From assembly GCA_030609605.1 (NCBI GenBank), contig JAUWBY010000170.1:1-5305 (forward strand): a DNA stretch of 5,305 nucleotides, in the 5' to 3' direction. The notes beneath the pieces are model-generated. The model saw nothing but the letters and a program-made list of their open reading frames with translations, searched no databases and was not told where the DNA came from. This DNA is from Candidatus Eiseniibacteriota bacterium. Its GTDB lineage: Bacteria; Joyebacterota; Joyebacteria; Joyebacterales; Joyebacteraceae. A program made the translations under genes and the position numbers. Shown here piece by piece: positions 1-5,305 of the stretch (positions are counted from its first letter, which is position 1; each line of letters starts with the position of its first letter).

Positions 1-1605
1 ACTCGAGAGCTTCTCCTGCGCTTGCGTGCGAAGCTGGAGGATGAACTGGGCGAGAACCACGCTAGGATCTTCGATGCACATCTCATGATGCTTGAGGATT
101 CGATGATCCTCGACGGCACAGAGCAACGCATTCGCGAGAGCAGCTGCAGAGCCTCGCTCGCTCTGACGGAGACCATGGGGCAGATCATCAAGGTCATGGG
201 GCGTACGGATGACGAGTACCTTCGTGAGCGCATCTACGATATCAAGGACATCGAGCGCAGACTTCTTATGCACCTGCTGGGGCGGGAGGACGGGTCTCTC
301 GATGATCTGGATGAGGAGGTCATCGTTGTTGCGCACGATCTCCCAGCCACGGTCACAGCGTCGATGCGGCGGGAACGTGTGAAGGGCTTCGTTACGGAGG
401 TGGGAGGACGCACGTCGCACGCGTCGATCATGGCGAGATCGCTTGAGATACCAGCCGTGGTCGGAACGCACTCGGTGACGGACGCCGTGGACCAGGGAGA
501 GATGATCATTGTCGATGGCATCATGGGTGTGCTCGTGCACCATTTCGACGAGGCTGTGCTTGAGTACTATCGTGACAGGCAGAGAGAGTACAAGGAGTTT
601 GAACGGCTGCTCCTGCTCGTCAAGGACTACCCGGCAGTGACACGGGATGGGCATAGATTCGAGCTTGCGGCGAATATCGAGCTTGCCGAAGAGGCGGAGT
701 CCGCCAAGGAACACGGAGCGGAGGGTATCGGACTCTTCAGGACAGAGTACCTGTTCATTGCCAGAGATGATATCCCCTCAGAGGATGAACAGTACGAGGC
801 ATACCGGAGCGTTGTCGAGACGATGGCTCCGGGGTCGGTTATCATCAGGACACTCGACATAGGCGGGGACAAGTTCATCACTGGGGGCGAGCACCGGCGT
901 GAAGCGAACCCTTACCTTGGGTGGAGGGGCATTCGCTACTCTCTTGGGCAGCCTAACCTCTTCATCCGGCAGCTGAAGGCCATTCTGCGCGCAAGCGCAC
1001 ACGGCAAGGCCCGCATCATGTTCCCGATGGTGTCGTCGCTGAACGAAGTCAGGGACGCCAAGCAGGTGTTGGAGGCGGCGCGTCAACAGCTGATTATCGA
1101 GGGCAGGCCGTTTGCTGATCCGATCGATGTCGGCATAATGATAGAGACGCCGGCCGCAGTCGTTATGGCCGAATCGTTTGCGAAGGAGGTGGACTTCTTC
1201 AGCATCGGCTCGAACGATCTGATTCAGTACACGCTTGCGGTGGACCGCGGGAATGATCGCGTCGCATACCTCTACGACCAGTACCATCCGGCGGTGCTCA
1301 GGCTGATTCGGGATGCCGTCCGAGCAGCGAGGAAGCAGAAGATCTGGGTGGGGATATGTGGGGAGATGGCCGGCGACCCGCTTGCCGTCCTGCTGCTCAT
1401 CGGAATGGGGGTGGACGAGCTGTCGACAAGTCCCCTGATGCTTCCCGAGGTAAAGAGTATCATCCGTTCCACCAGCTACCGGTCTGCCAGGAAGACGGTG
1501 GCGAAAGCACTCGACATGACGACCGGGTCGGAGGTGAGGCGTCATCTTGAGGGGATATTCAAGAAAGGCTATCCTCAGATAAGCGCAACGGAGATGATCG
1601 CATGA
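1..1605 (+). CDS. ptsI: Phosphoenolpyruvate-protein phosphotransferase (PTS Enzyme I), 5'-truncated by the window
   Basis: Enzyme I is the cytoplasmic first step of the sugar phosphotransferase system. It takes phosphate from PEP onto a histidine and passes it to HPr. The frame is open from base 1, so the TTG at 22 is internal; 534 codons are visible. Compared with E. coli Enzyme I (575 aa, active His189), about 50 N-terminal residues are missing. In residues counted from the window edge, the helical HPr-binding region comes first. The phosphohistidine motif GGRTSHASIMARS follows, with its His at about 140 (bases 418-420). The PEP-binding TIM barrel then shows LFRTEYLF, RTLDIGGDK, NPYLGWRGIR, RIMFPM, IETPAA, SNDLIQYTLAVDRGND and the catalytic-cysteine motif GICGEMAGD (Cys codon 1357-1359). 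All these catalytic motifs look intact. The stop overlaps the next ATG. An HPr gene just upstream would be usual but cannot be seen. Pyruvate phosphate dikinase and PEP synthase are related but differ in length and domain order. Confidence 0.97.
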   Translation, partial: TRELLLRLRAKLEDELGENHARIFDAHLMMLEDSMILDGTEQRIRESSCRASLALTETMGQIIKVMGRTDDEYLRERIYDIKDIERRLLMHLLGREDGSLDDLDEEVIVVAHDLPATVTASMRRERVKGFVTEVGGRTSHASIMARSLEIPAVVGTHSVTDAVDQGEMIIVDGIMGVLVHHFDEAVLEYYRDRQREYKEFERLLLLVKDYPAVTRDGHRFELAANIELAEEAESAKEHGAEGIGLFRTEYLFIARDDIPSEDEQYEAYRSVVETMAPGSVIIRTLDIGGDKFITGGEHRREANPYLGWRGIRYSLGQPNLFIRQLKAILRASAHGKARIMFPMVSSLNEVRDAKQVLEAARQQLIIEGRPFADPIDVGIMIETPAAVVMAESFAKEVDFFSIGSNDLIQYTLAVDRGNDRVAYLYDQYHPAVLRLIRDAVRAARKQKIWVGICGEMAGDPLAVLLLIGMGVDELSTSPLMLPEVKSIIRSTSYRSARKTVAKALDMTTGSEVRRHLEGIFKKGYPQISATEMIA

Positions 1606-2666
1606 GCTTGCTTAACAATGCACAAGTGATTGCTGCTGGTGATCCTGGAGGGATGCTCGGCCACCTCGAAGGTTTCTCGAGTCAGCTGCTGGAGGCTGCC
1701 GCAATCGGAGAGGACTGCGTGATTTCACGAAGCGGGAGCGGGATCTCATCGATTGTGGTGCTGGGGATGGGTGGTTCCGCCATCGGAGGTGAGTTCGCTC
1801 AAGCGTACTTCTACGATAGACTCAGGGTGCCGATGCAGGTGGTCAGGGACTATCGTCTCCCGGCGCACGTGGGTCCGGACACGCTGGTCATTACGTCGAG
1901 CTACTCAGGCAATACTGAGGAGACCCTCGAGAGCTACTCGGAGGCTGTGTCGAGAGGTGCAAAGCCCATCTGTTTCACTACAGGCGGCGAGCTGGCGCGC
2001 CGGGCCAGAGAGGCGGGGCACGATGTGGTTGGCATTCCGCCGGGCCTTCCGCCCAGGGCGGCGCTTGGATACGGCCTTTTGCCGCTGCTCAGGATCCTCG
2101 GGAGATTGGGCCTGGCGCCCGATCCGACCCCGGAGATTGGTGAGGGCATCGAGATTGCCATGAAGCTGGCCGAGGAGTGCGGCGCGGCCAGGGATCTGGA
2201 CAGCAATCCAGCGAAGGATCTCGCGGAGTGGTTCCATGGGCACGTACCCGTGATCTACGGATCGGCTCCATGGGTGTCGGTGATCGCGACGAGGTGGTGT
2301 GGGCAGTTCTCGGAGAACTCCAAGATTGTAGCTCACGGGAACGAGCTTCCGGAGATGAACCACAATGAGATCGTTGGTTGGAGCGCCCACAGTCCGCTGA
2401 CGAAGATGGCGCGGGTTGTCTTCCTGTGCGACAGCGAGGATCACACGCGCGTGGCGAAACGGATCAAGATCACAAGGGAATCCATTGTCTCAACAGGGGC
2501 TCTGGTTCGCGCGGTCCAGAGCAGGGGACTGTCGCGACTGGCGAGGCTGCTCTCGCTGGTCGTTCTGGGTGACTTTGCAAGTTTCTACCTGGCCGTTCTG
2601 AACGGAGCAGATCCGACGCCCGTTCGTCCGATAGACAAGCTGAAGACAGCGCTGGCCGAGAGCTAG
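1602..2666 (+). CDS. Bifunctional phosphoglucose/phosphomannose isomerase (PGI/PMI family)
   Basis: This 354-aa cytoplasmic enzyme should interconvert glucose-6-P and mannose-6-P with fructose-6-P. The N-terminal SIS domain shows LGMGGSAIGGEF (residues 54-65) and the sugar-phosphate loop SSYSGNTEET (99-108). PPRAALGYG (150-158) matches the family arginine motif. The C-terminal PGI half shows QFSENSK (235-241), ELPEMNHNEIVG (248-259) and DPTPVRPIDKLK (337-348). From memory of Pyrobaculum PGI/PMI, the catalytic pairs are Glu203/His219 and Thr291/Lys298. Here Glu238/His254 and Thr339/Lys346 keep those spacings of 16 and 7, and Ser100/Ser102/Thr105 match the phosphate-binding spacing, so the active site looks complete. 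The ATG overlaps the ptsI stop as ATGA, with GGAG at 1590-1593 eight bases upstream, suggesting coupled translation. The class was first described in archaea and is unrelated in detail to classical E. coli Pgi or zinc-dependent ManA. A single-activity isomerase is possible, because the glucose/mannose preference cannot be read from sequence. Confidence 0.93.
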   Translation: MSLLNNAQVIAAGDPGGMLGHLEGFSSQLLEAAAIGEDCVISRSGSGISSIVVLGMGGSAIGGEFAQAYFYDRLRVPMQVVRDYRLPAHVGPDTLVITSSYSGNTEETLESYSEAVSRGAKPICFTTGGELARRAREAGHDVVGIPPGLPPRAALGYGLLPLLRILGRLGLAPDPTPEIGEGIEIAMKLAEECGAARDLDSNPAKDLAEWFHGHVPVIYGSAPWVSVIATRWCGQFSENSKIVAHGNELPEMNHNEIVGWSAHSPLTKMARVVFLCDSEDHTRVAKRIKITRESIVSTGALVRAVQSRGLSRLARLLSLVVLGDFASFYLAVLNGADPTPVRPIDKLKTALAES

Positions 2667-2678
2667 GCGGCGAGATGT

Positions 2679-2708
2679 CGCTCTGCCCGACGCTGTTCCG
2701 GCAGGGTG
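2679..2708 (+). other. Possible RNA hairpin between the isomerase and nucleotidyltransferase genes
   Basis: CTCTGCC (2681-2687) can pair with GGCAGGG (2700-2706) around a 12-base loop. The stem extends by two further pairs at its base, with two G-U wobbles in all. It ends seven bases before the AAAGGA ribosome binding site of the next gene. No T-tract follows, so it does not look like an intrinsic terminator. It could protect an mRNA end or affect access to the ribosome binding site, but a chance stem in GC-rich DNA is just as plausible. Confidence 0.25.
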
Positions 2709-2715
2709 CGGCACG

Positions 2716-2721
2716 AAAGGA
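2716..2721 (+). promoter_or_regulatory. Ribosome binding site of the nucleotidyltransferase gene
   Basis: AAAGGA lies six bases before the ATG at 2728 and supports that start. The protein then begins directly with the conserved strand MKAIIPAAG, as expected for this family. Confidence 0.7.
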
Positions 2722-2727
2722 ATCTAC

Positions 2728-3711
2728 ATGAAGGCGATTATCCCGGCCGCCGGTATCGGCACGAGACTCAGACCTCACACCCACACGGTGCCGAAGGCGC
2801 TCGTGCAAGTGGCCGGCAAGCCCATACTAGGGCACATTCTGGATGAAGTGATCCGGATTGGCGTGGCGGAAGTCGTGCTGGTAACGGGCTACATGGGGGA
2901 GAGGATCCGGGAGTACGTGGGGGGCGCCTATCCGGACCTCAGGGCGACCTACGTGCATCAAGAGGAGCGGAAAGGGCTGGGACATGCGATCTACATGACG
3001 CGTGAATGCATGGGTGATGGACCTAGCCTGATAATCCTGGGCGATACGATTGTGACAGCGGACTTCTCGAGCCTGACCAATGGAGAGCACACCCTCATTG
3101 GTGTCAAGGAGGTCGACAACCCGAGCCTCTTCGGCGTTGTTGAGGTTGAAGGGGATCTAGTGACGAGTCTGGTTGAGAAACCAGATGTGCCGCGCAGCAA
3201 TCTGGCCATTGTCGGTCTCTACTACATCGCTAATACACCTCTTCTCATGCAATGTCTCACCAAAATCGTTGACGGTGACCTAAGAACAAAGGGAGAATAC
3301 CAGTTGACGGACGCTCTCAAGATGATGCTCGAGCGGGGGGAGAGGATGGGAACGTTCCTGGTCGAGGGCTGGTATGACTGCGGACGGCCGGAAACGCTCC
3401 TTGAAACAAACAGGTTCCTGCTGTCGCGTTCCGGGGGGAACGGAACGGAGCGGGAGGGGTCGATACTGATTCAGCCTGTGTCCGTGGACGAGAGCGCAGT
3501 GATAGAACACTCCATCATTGGTCCGTACGTCTCGGTGGCCGCGGGAGCGACTATCAAAGAGTCCATCATTCGCGACAGCATCCTGAACGCGAATGCGCTC
3601 GTTGAGAAGAGCCTCTTGCGGGAGTCGCTGATCGGCGAGGGGGCCGTGGTCAGGGGCCACTACCGAAGGCTGAACGTCGGCGACTCGTCAGAAATCGACA
3701 TCGGTTCCTAG
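2728..3711 (+). CDS. Sugar-1-phosphate nucleotidyltransferase with C-terminal left-handed beta-helix
   Basis: This 327-aa cytoplasmic enzyme should transfer an NMP from an NTP to a sugar-1-phosphate, giving a nucleotide sugar and pyrophosphate. The catalytic domain (about 1-235) opens with PAAGIGTRLRPHTHTVPKAL (6-25), the nucleotide-binding loop and its lysine. It continues with LGD (104-106, Asp106 probably holding Mg), FGVVEV (135-140), EKP (150-152), GEYQLTDA (189-196) and GWYDCGRPETLLETN (214-228), with Asp217 the likely second metal ligand. Residues about 246-312 show irregular hexapeptide-type repeats (AVIEHSIIGPYVSV, ATIKESIIRDSIL, SLIGEGAVV) of a short beta-helix. The tail RRLNVGDSSEIDI resembles the end of long-form RmlA proteins, which run to about 350 aa. 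Glucose-1-phosphate with dTTP or UTP is the likeliest chemistry, but GTP/mannose-1-phosphate or another pair cannot be excluded. The helix seems too short for a GlmU-type acetyltransferase domain. The preceding hexose-phosphate isomerase fits a role supplying activated sugars for surface glycans; that link is inferred. Confidence 0.88.
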   Translation: MKAIIPAAGIGTRLRPHTHTVPKALVQVAGKPILGHILDEVIRIGVAEVVLVTGYMGERIREYVGGAYPDLRATYVHQEERKGLGHAIYMTRECMGDGPSLIILGDTIVTADFSSLTNGEHTLIGVKEVDNPSLFGVVEVEGDLVTSLVEKPDVPRSNLAIVGLYYIANTPLLMQCLTKIVDGDLRTKGEYQLTDALKMMLERGERMGTFLVEGWYDCGRPETLLETNRFLLSRSGGNGTEREGSILIQPVSVDESAVIEHSIIGPYVSVAAGATIKESIIRDSILNANALVEKSLLRESLIGEGAVVRGHYRRLNVGDSSEIDIGS

Positions 3712-3715
3712 AGAG

Positions 3716-3769
3716 GCCGACACGGACCCGAAGCCGACATGGACATCTGCCGGCGATGCGGACCGAAGC
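3716..3769 (+). repeat. Short imperfect direct repeats in the gap before metK
   Basis: GCCGACACGGAC (3716-3727) recurs as GCCGACATGGAC (3733-3744), 11 of 12 identical and 17 bases apart. CGGACCCGAAGC (3723-3734) recurs with one base deleted as CGGACCGAAGC (3759-3769). Together they cover much of the 79-base gap between the nucleotidyltransferase and metK. They may be remnants of tandem duplication, a binding site, or chance. I see no promoter or terminator in this gap. At 79 bases it also looks too short for a full SAM-I riboswitch. Confidence 0.45.
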
Positions 3770-3780
3770 TTGTCTTACAT

Positions 3781-3793
3781 GGAGGATCATTTG
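3781..3793 (+). promoter_or_regulatory. Ribosome binding site and TTG start codon that fix the metK start
   Basis: GGAGG (3781-3785) lies five bases before TTG at 3791. Translation from this TTG gives MNKHLFTSESVTEGHPDK, matching E. coli MetK (MAKHLFTSESVSEGHPDK) residue for residue in length. Two starts further upstream in frame, TTG 3770 and ATG 3779, add seven or four residues without family counterpart and have no comparable SD. The ATG at 3779 even overlaps the first base of the SD. Confidence 0.85.
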
Positions 3794-4927
3794 AACAAGC
3801 ACCTGTTTACGTCAGAGTCTGTTACGGAGGGGCATCCCGACAAGGTTGCCGATCAGATCTCTGATGCCATACTCGACGCGATCCTTGCTGATGATCCGAT
3901 GGGACGTGTTGCATGCGAGACGCTCGTGACCACGGGGATGGCCTTTGTCTCTGGTGAGATAGACACCACAGCGTGGGCGGACATGCCGGCGATCATCCGT
4001 GAGACGATAAGGGAGATCGGCTACACGGATGCCAAGTATGGCTTCGACGCCGAGACGTGCGCTGTCCTGACGGCGATAGACAAGCAGTCGGCCGACATCG
4101 CTGCCGGTGTTGACACGGGGGGAGCCGGTGATCAGGGGATGATGTTCGGGTATGCAACGACGGAGACCGAGGATTACATGCCGGTGCCGATCCATCTGGC
4201 ACACGCGTTGGCCCGGAGACTGGCGAGGGTGCGAAAGGACGGGGAGATAGACTGCCTCGGTCCGGACGGCAAGACGCAGGTGACAGTTGAGTATGAGAAC
4301 CACCGCCCGGTCCGCATCGATACGGTTGTTGTGGCGACACAGCACACTGAGGGTTGTGACATGGCGGAGCTCAAGGAGATGATCCGGGCGAAGGTTGTGG
4401 GTCCCATACTGCCTGCCGATCTTCTCGGTGGCACCGAATACAAGCTTCTGGTGAATCCGACGGGCGCCTTCATCAAGGGCGGACCTCATGCTGACTGTGG
4501 CCTGACCGGCAGGAAGATAATCGTGGATACGTACGGGGGGGTCGGGAGTCATGGGGGAGGGTGTTTCTCCGGCAAGGACCCTACGAAGGTGGATCGTTCG
4601 GCCTCGTATGCCGCGCGCCATATCGCGAAGAATCTTGTGGCGGCGGGCCTTGCCGAACGGTGTGAGATCCAGCTGGCCTATGCGATCGGTGTCAAGGAGC
4701 CTGTGTCCGTGATGGTCGACTCATTCAACACAGGTCTCGTGCCGGACGAGGAACTCAACGAACTTGTCCTGAAGCACTTTGATCTTACTCCCGGCGCCAT
4801 AATCGAACGTCTGGACCTCAGAAGGCCGATCTACAAGAAGACCGCGGCGTACGGACACTTCGGTCGACGTGAGCCTGAGTTCACATGGGAACGGCTCGAC
4901 ATGGTCGACGAACTGAAACAGGGATGA
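3791..4927 (+). CDS. metK: S-adenosylmethionine synthetase (methionine adenosyltransferase)
   Basis: MetK makes S-adenosylmethionine from ATP and methionine, releasing phosphate and pyrophosphate; the usual enzyme is a cytoplasmic tetramer needing Mg and K. From the TTG start it is 378 aa, close to the 384 of E. coli. Signatures are TSESVTEGHPDK (7-18, catalytic His15), ACETLV (41-46), the signature hexapeptide GAGDQG (111-116), GGPHADCGLTGRKIIVDTYGG (start 230), the phosphate loop GGGCFSGKDPTKVDRS (255-270) and the C-terminal YGHFGRREPEFTWE (354-367). Two small departures from E. coli are visible. The phosphate loop has Cys258 where E. coli has Ala, and the segment before GAGDQG is about six residues shorter (GVDTGGAGDQG). 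No catalytic residue appears lost, so the enzyme should be active. It sits 18 bases before ahcY, whose product removes the SAH left after SAM-dependent methylation. Confidence 0.97.
   Translation: MNKHLFTSESVTEGHPDKVADQISDAILDAILADDPMGRVACETLVTTGMAFVSGEIDTTAWADMPAIIRETIREIGYTDAKYGFDAETCAVLTAIDKQSADIAAGVDTGGAGDQGMMFGYATTETEDYMPVPIHLAHALARRLARVRKDGEIDCLGPDGKTQVTVEYENHRPVRIDTVVVATQHTEGCDMAELKEMIRAKVVGPILPADLLGGTEYKLLVNPTGAFIKGGPHADCGLTGRKIIVDTYGGVGSHGGGCFSGKDPTKVDRSASYAARHIAKNLVAAGLAERCEIQLAYAIGVKEPVSVMVDSFNTGLVPDEELNELVLKHFDLTPGAIIERLDLRRPIYKKTAAYGHFGRREPEFTWERLDMVDELKQG
4535..4561 (+). other. Canonical G-quadruplex motif inside metK (sense strand)
   Basis: Four G-runs of 7, 3, 5 and 3 bases are separated by loops of 2 (TC), 6 (AGTCAT) and 1 (A) bases, satisfying the G3+ N1-7 rule on the coding strand and so in the mRNA. 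It encodes the glycine-rich stretch GGVGSHGGG next to the ATP-phosphate loop. The glycines are largely fixed by protein function, but five of the six glycine codons here are GGG, which is not required. Whether it folds in the cell is unknown. Confidence 0.6.
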
Positions 4928-4935
4928 GATCTCTC

Positions 4936-4941
4936 AGGAGG
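4936..4941 (+). promoter_or_regulatory. Strong Shine-Dalgarno of ahcY
   Basis: AGGAGG, within a longer AGGAGGAG, stands four bases before the ATG at 4946 and supports that start. It is nearly a full anti-SD complement, implying efficient initiation of ahcY within the 18-base gap after metK. Confidence 0.85.
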
Positions 4942-4945
4942 AGAA

Positions 4946-5305
4946 ATGCAGCACGATATCGCAGACATTGACCTTGCCCTGAAAGGGCGGAACAGGACGG
5001 AGTGGGCGGCACAGACGATGCCCGTTCTCAGGAGCATCCAGGACCGCTTCGCAAAGGAGCGGCCGCTTGAGGGACACGTCGTTGGCGCGTGCCTTCACGT
5101 AACCACTGAGACGGCCAATCTGATGATTGCCTTGGCGGCCGGTGGGGCGGAGGTGTGGCTGACCGCATCGAATCCGCTCAGCACGCAGGACGATGTCGCT
5201 GCCCATCTGGTGAAGGATCACGGGATGCCGGTCTTCGCGGTGCGAGGAGAGGACAACGACCGGTACTATAGCCACATCCGAGCGATCCTGGACGCGTCGC
5301 CGACC
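4946..5305 (+). CDS. ahcY: S-adenosylhomocysteine hydrolase (adenosylhomocysteinase), N-terminal part, cut by the window end
   Basis: The frame stays open from the ATG to the last base, giving 120 codons of a protein normally about 400-480 aa long. The enzyme reversibly splits S-adenosylhomocysteine into adenosine and homocysteine, relieving product inhibition of methyltransferases. Visible family features are DIADIDLA (4-11), the EWAAQTMPVLRSI stretch (19-31), the substrate-binding motif ACLHVTTETANLM (48-60, with His51 and Thr53/Thr54/Glu55), ASNPLSTQDDVAA (74-86) and PVFAVRGEDNDRYYSHI (95-111). These match AhcY at the expected positions, and there is no N-terminal extension. The NAD-binding Rossmann domain lies beyond the window. 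Placement 18 bases after metK strongly suggests cotranscription and a shared role in the activated methyl cycle. Confidence 0.95.
   Translation, partial: MQHDIADIDLALKGRNRTEWAAQTMPVLRSIQDRFAKERPLEGHVVGACLHVTTETANLMIALAAGGAEVWLTASNPLSTQDDVAAHLVKDHGMPVFAVRGEDNDRYYSHIRAILDASPT

Noticed and set aside
22..24. TTG as a possible ptsI start
   Set aside because: The frame is open to base 1 and the protein aligns with Enzyme I from its first visible residues, with about 50 more expected upstream. The gene is simply cut by the window edge.
778..1545. 255-codon open frame on the - strand inside ptsI
   Set aside because: It lies antisense to a gene with intact Enzyme I motifs. Its translation is rich in Arg, His and Pro with no recognisable domain, typical of the complement of a GC-rich coding frame.
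1905..2444. 179-codon open frame on the - strand inside the isomerase gene
   Set aside because: It covers the conserved PGI/PMI core on the opposite strand and has no recognisable domain.
2679..2708. Intrinsic terminator between the isomerase and nucleotidyltransferase
   Set aside because: A stem can be drawn, but it contains wobbles, has a 12-base loop and is followed by GCGGCAC rather than a T-run.
3433..3460. G-rich stretch in the nucleotidyltransferase gene as a second quadruplex
   Set aside because: The first G-run is followed by a 13-base interval containing only GG pairs, so four G3 runs with loops of seven or fewer bases are not present.
3712..3790. SAM riboswitch upstream of metK
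   Set aside because: The gap is only 79 bases including the SD. I could not draw a SAM-I four-way junction or recognise the SAM-II or SAM/SAH cores, though a covariance-model scan was not possible here.
3812..4621. 269-codon open frame on the - strand inside metK
   Set aside because: It is antisense to a clearly functional metK. The product shows no family motif and has the Arg/His-rich composition of a shadow frame.

Overview
The window is a compact, fully co-directional bacterial segment with every gene on the + strand. It is GC-rich by eye, with many GGC, GTG and CTG codons. It carries five housekeeping metabolic genes, of which the first and last run off the edges. In order they are: Enzyme I of the phosphotransferase system (ptsI, 5' end missing), a bifunctional phosphoglucose/phosphomannose isomerase, a sugar-1-phosphate nucleotidyltransferase with a short left-handed beta-helix tail, S-adenosylmethionine synthetase (metK), and the first 120 codons of S-adenosylhomocysteine hydrolase (ahcY).

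Layout: ptsI fills 1-1605 and its stop overlaps the isomerase ATG (ATGA, 1602-1605), which suggests translational coupling. A 61-base gap (2667-2727), with a possible hairpin and a Shine-Dalgarno (SD) sequence, separates the isomerase from the nucleotidyltransferase (2728-3711). A 79-base gap (3712-3790) holds imperfect short direct repeats and leads to metK, whose best start is a TTG at 3791, not the longest possible start. Only 18 bases separate metK from ahcY at 4946. I see no convincing promoter, intrinsic terminator, RNA gene, mobile element or CRISPR array, so the five genes may form one transcription unit. No gene-free stretch exceeds 80 bases.

Function: the first three genes suggest a carbohydrate path. 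Enzyme I phosphorylates HPr from PEP, PTS import yields hexose-6-phosphates, the isomerase interconverts glucose-6-P or mannose-6-P with fructose-6-P, and the nucleotidyltransferase activates a hexose-1-phosphate for glycan synthesis. A phosphomutase would be needed to link the last two steps and is not in the window. The last two genes are the make and recycle halves of the activated methyl cycle.

Organism: the isomerase belongs to the class first described in archaea, while Enzyme I is essentially bacterial. With AhcY in place of visible Pfs/LuxS genes, this fits a bacterium outside the best-studied Proteobacteria and Firmicutes, perhaps an uncultivated FCB-like or related lineage. That placement is a guess. 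I did not find an undescribed system. The most notable points are the gene neighbourhood, a canonical G-quadruplex motif in the sense strand of metK, and the repeats ahead of metK.
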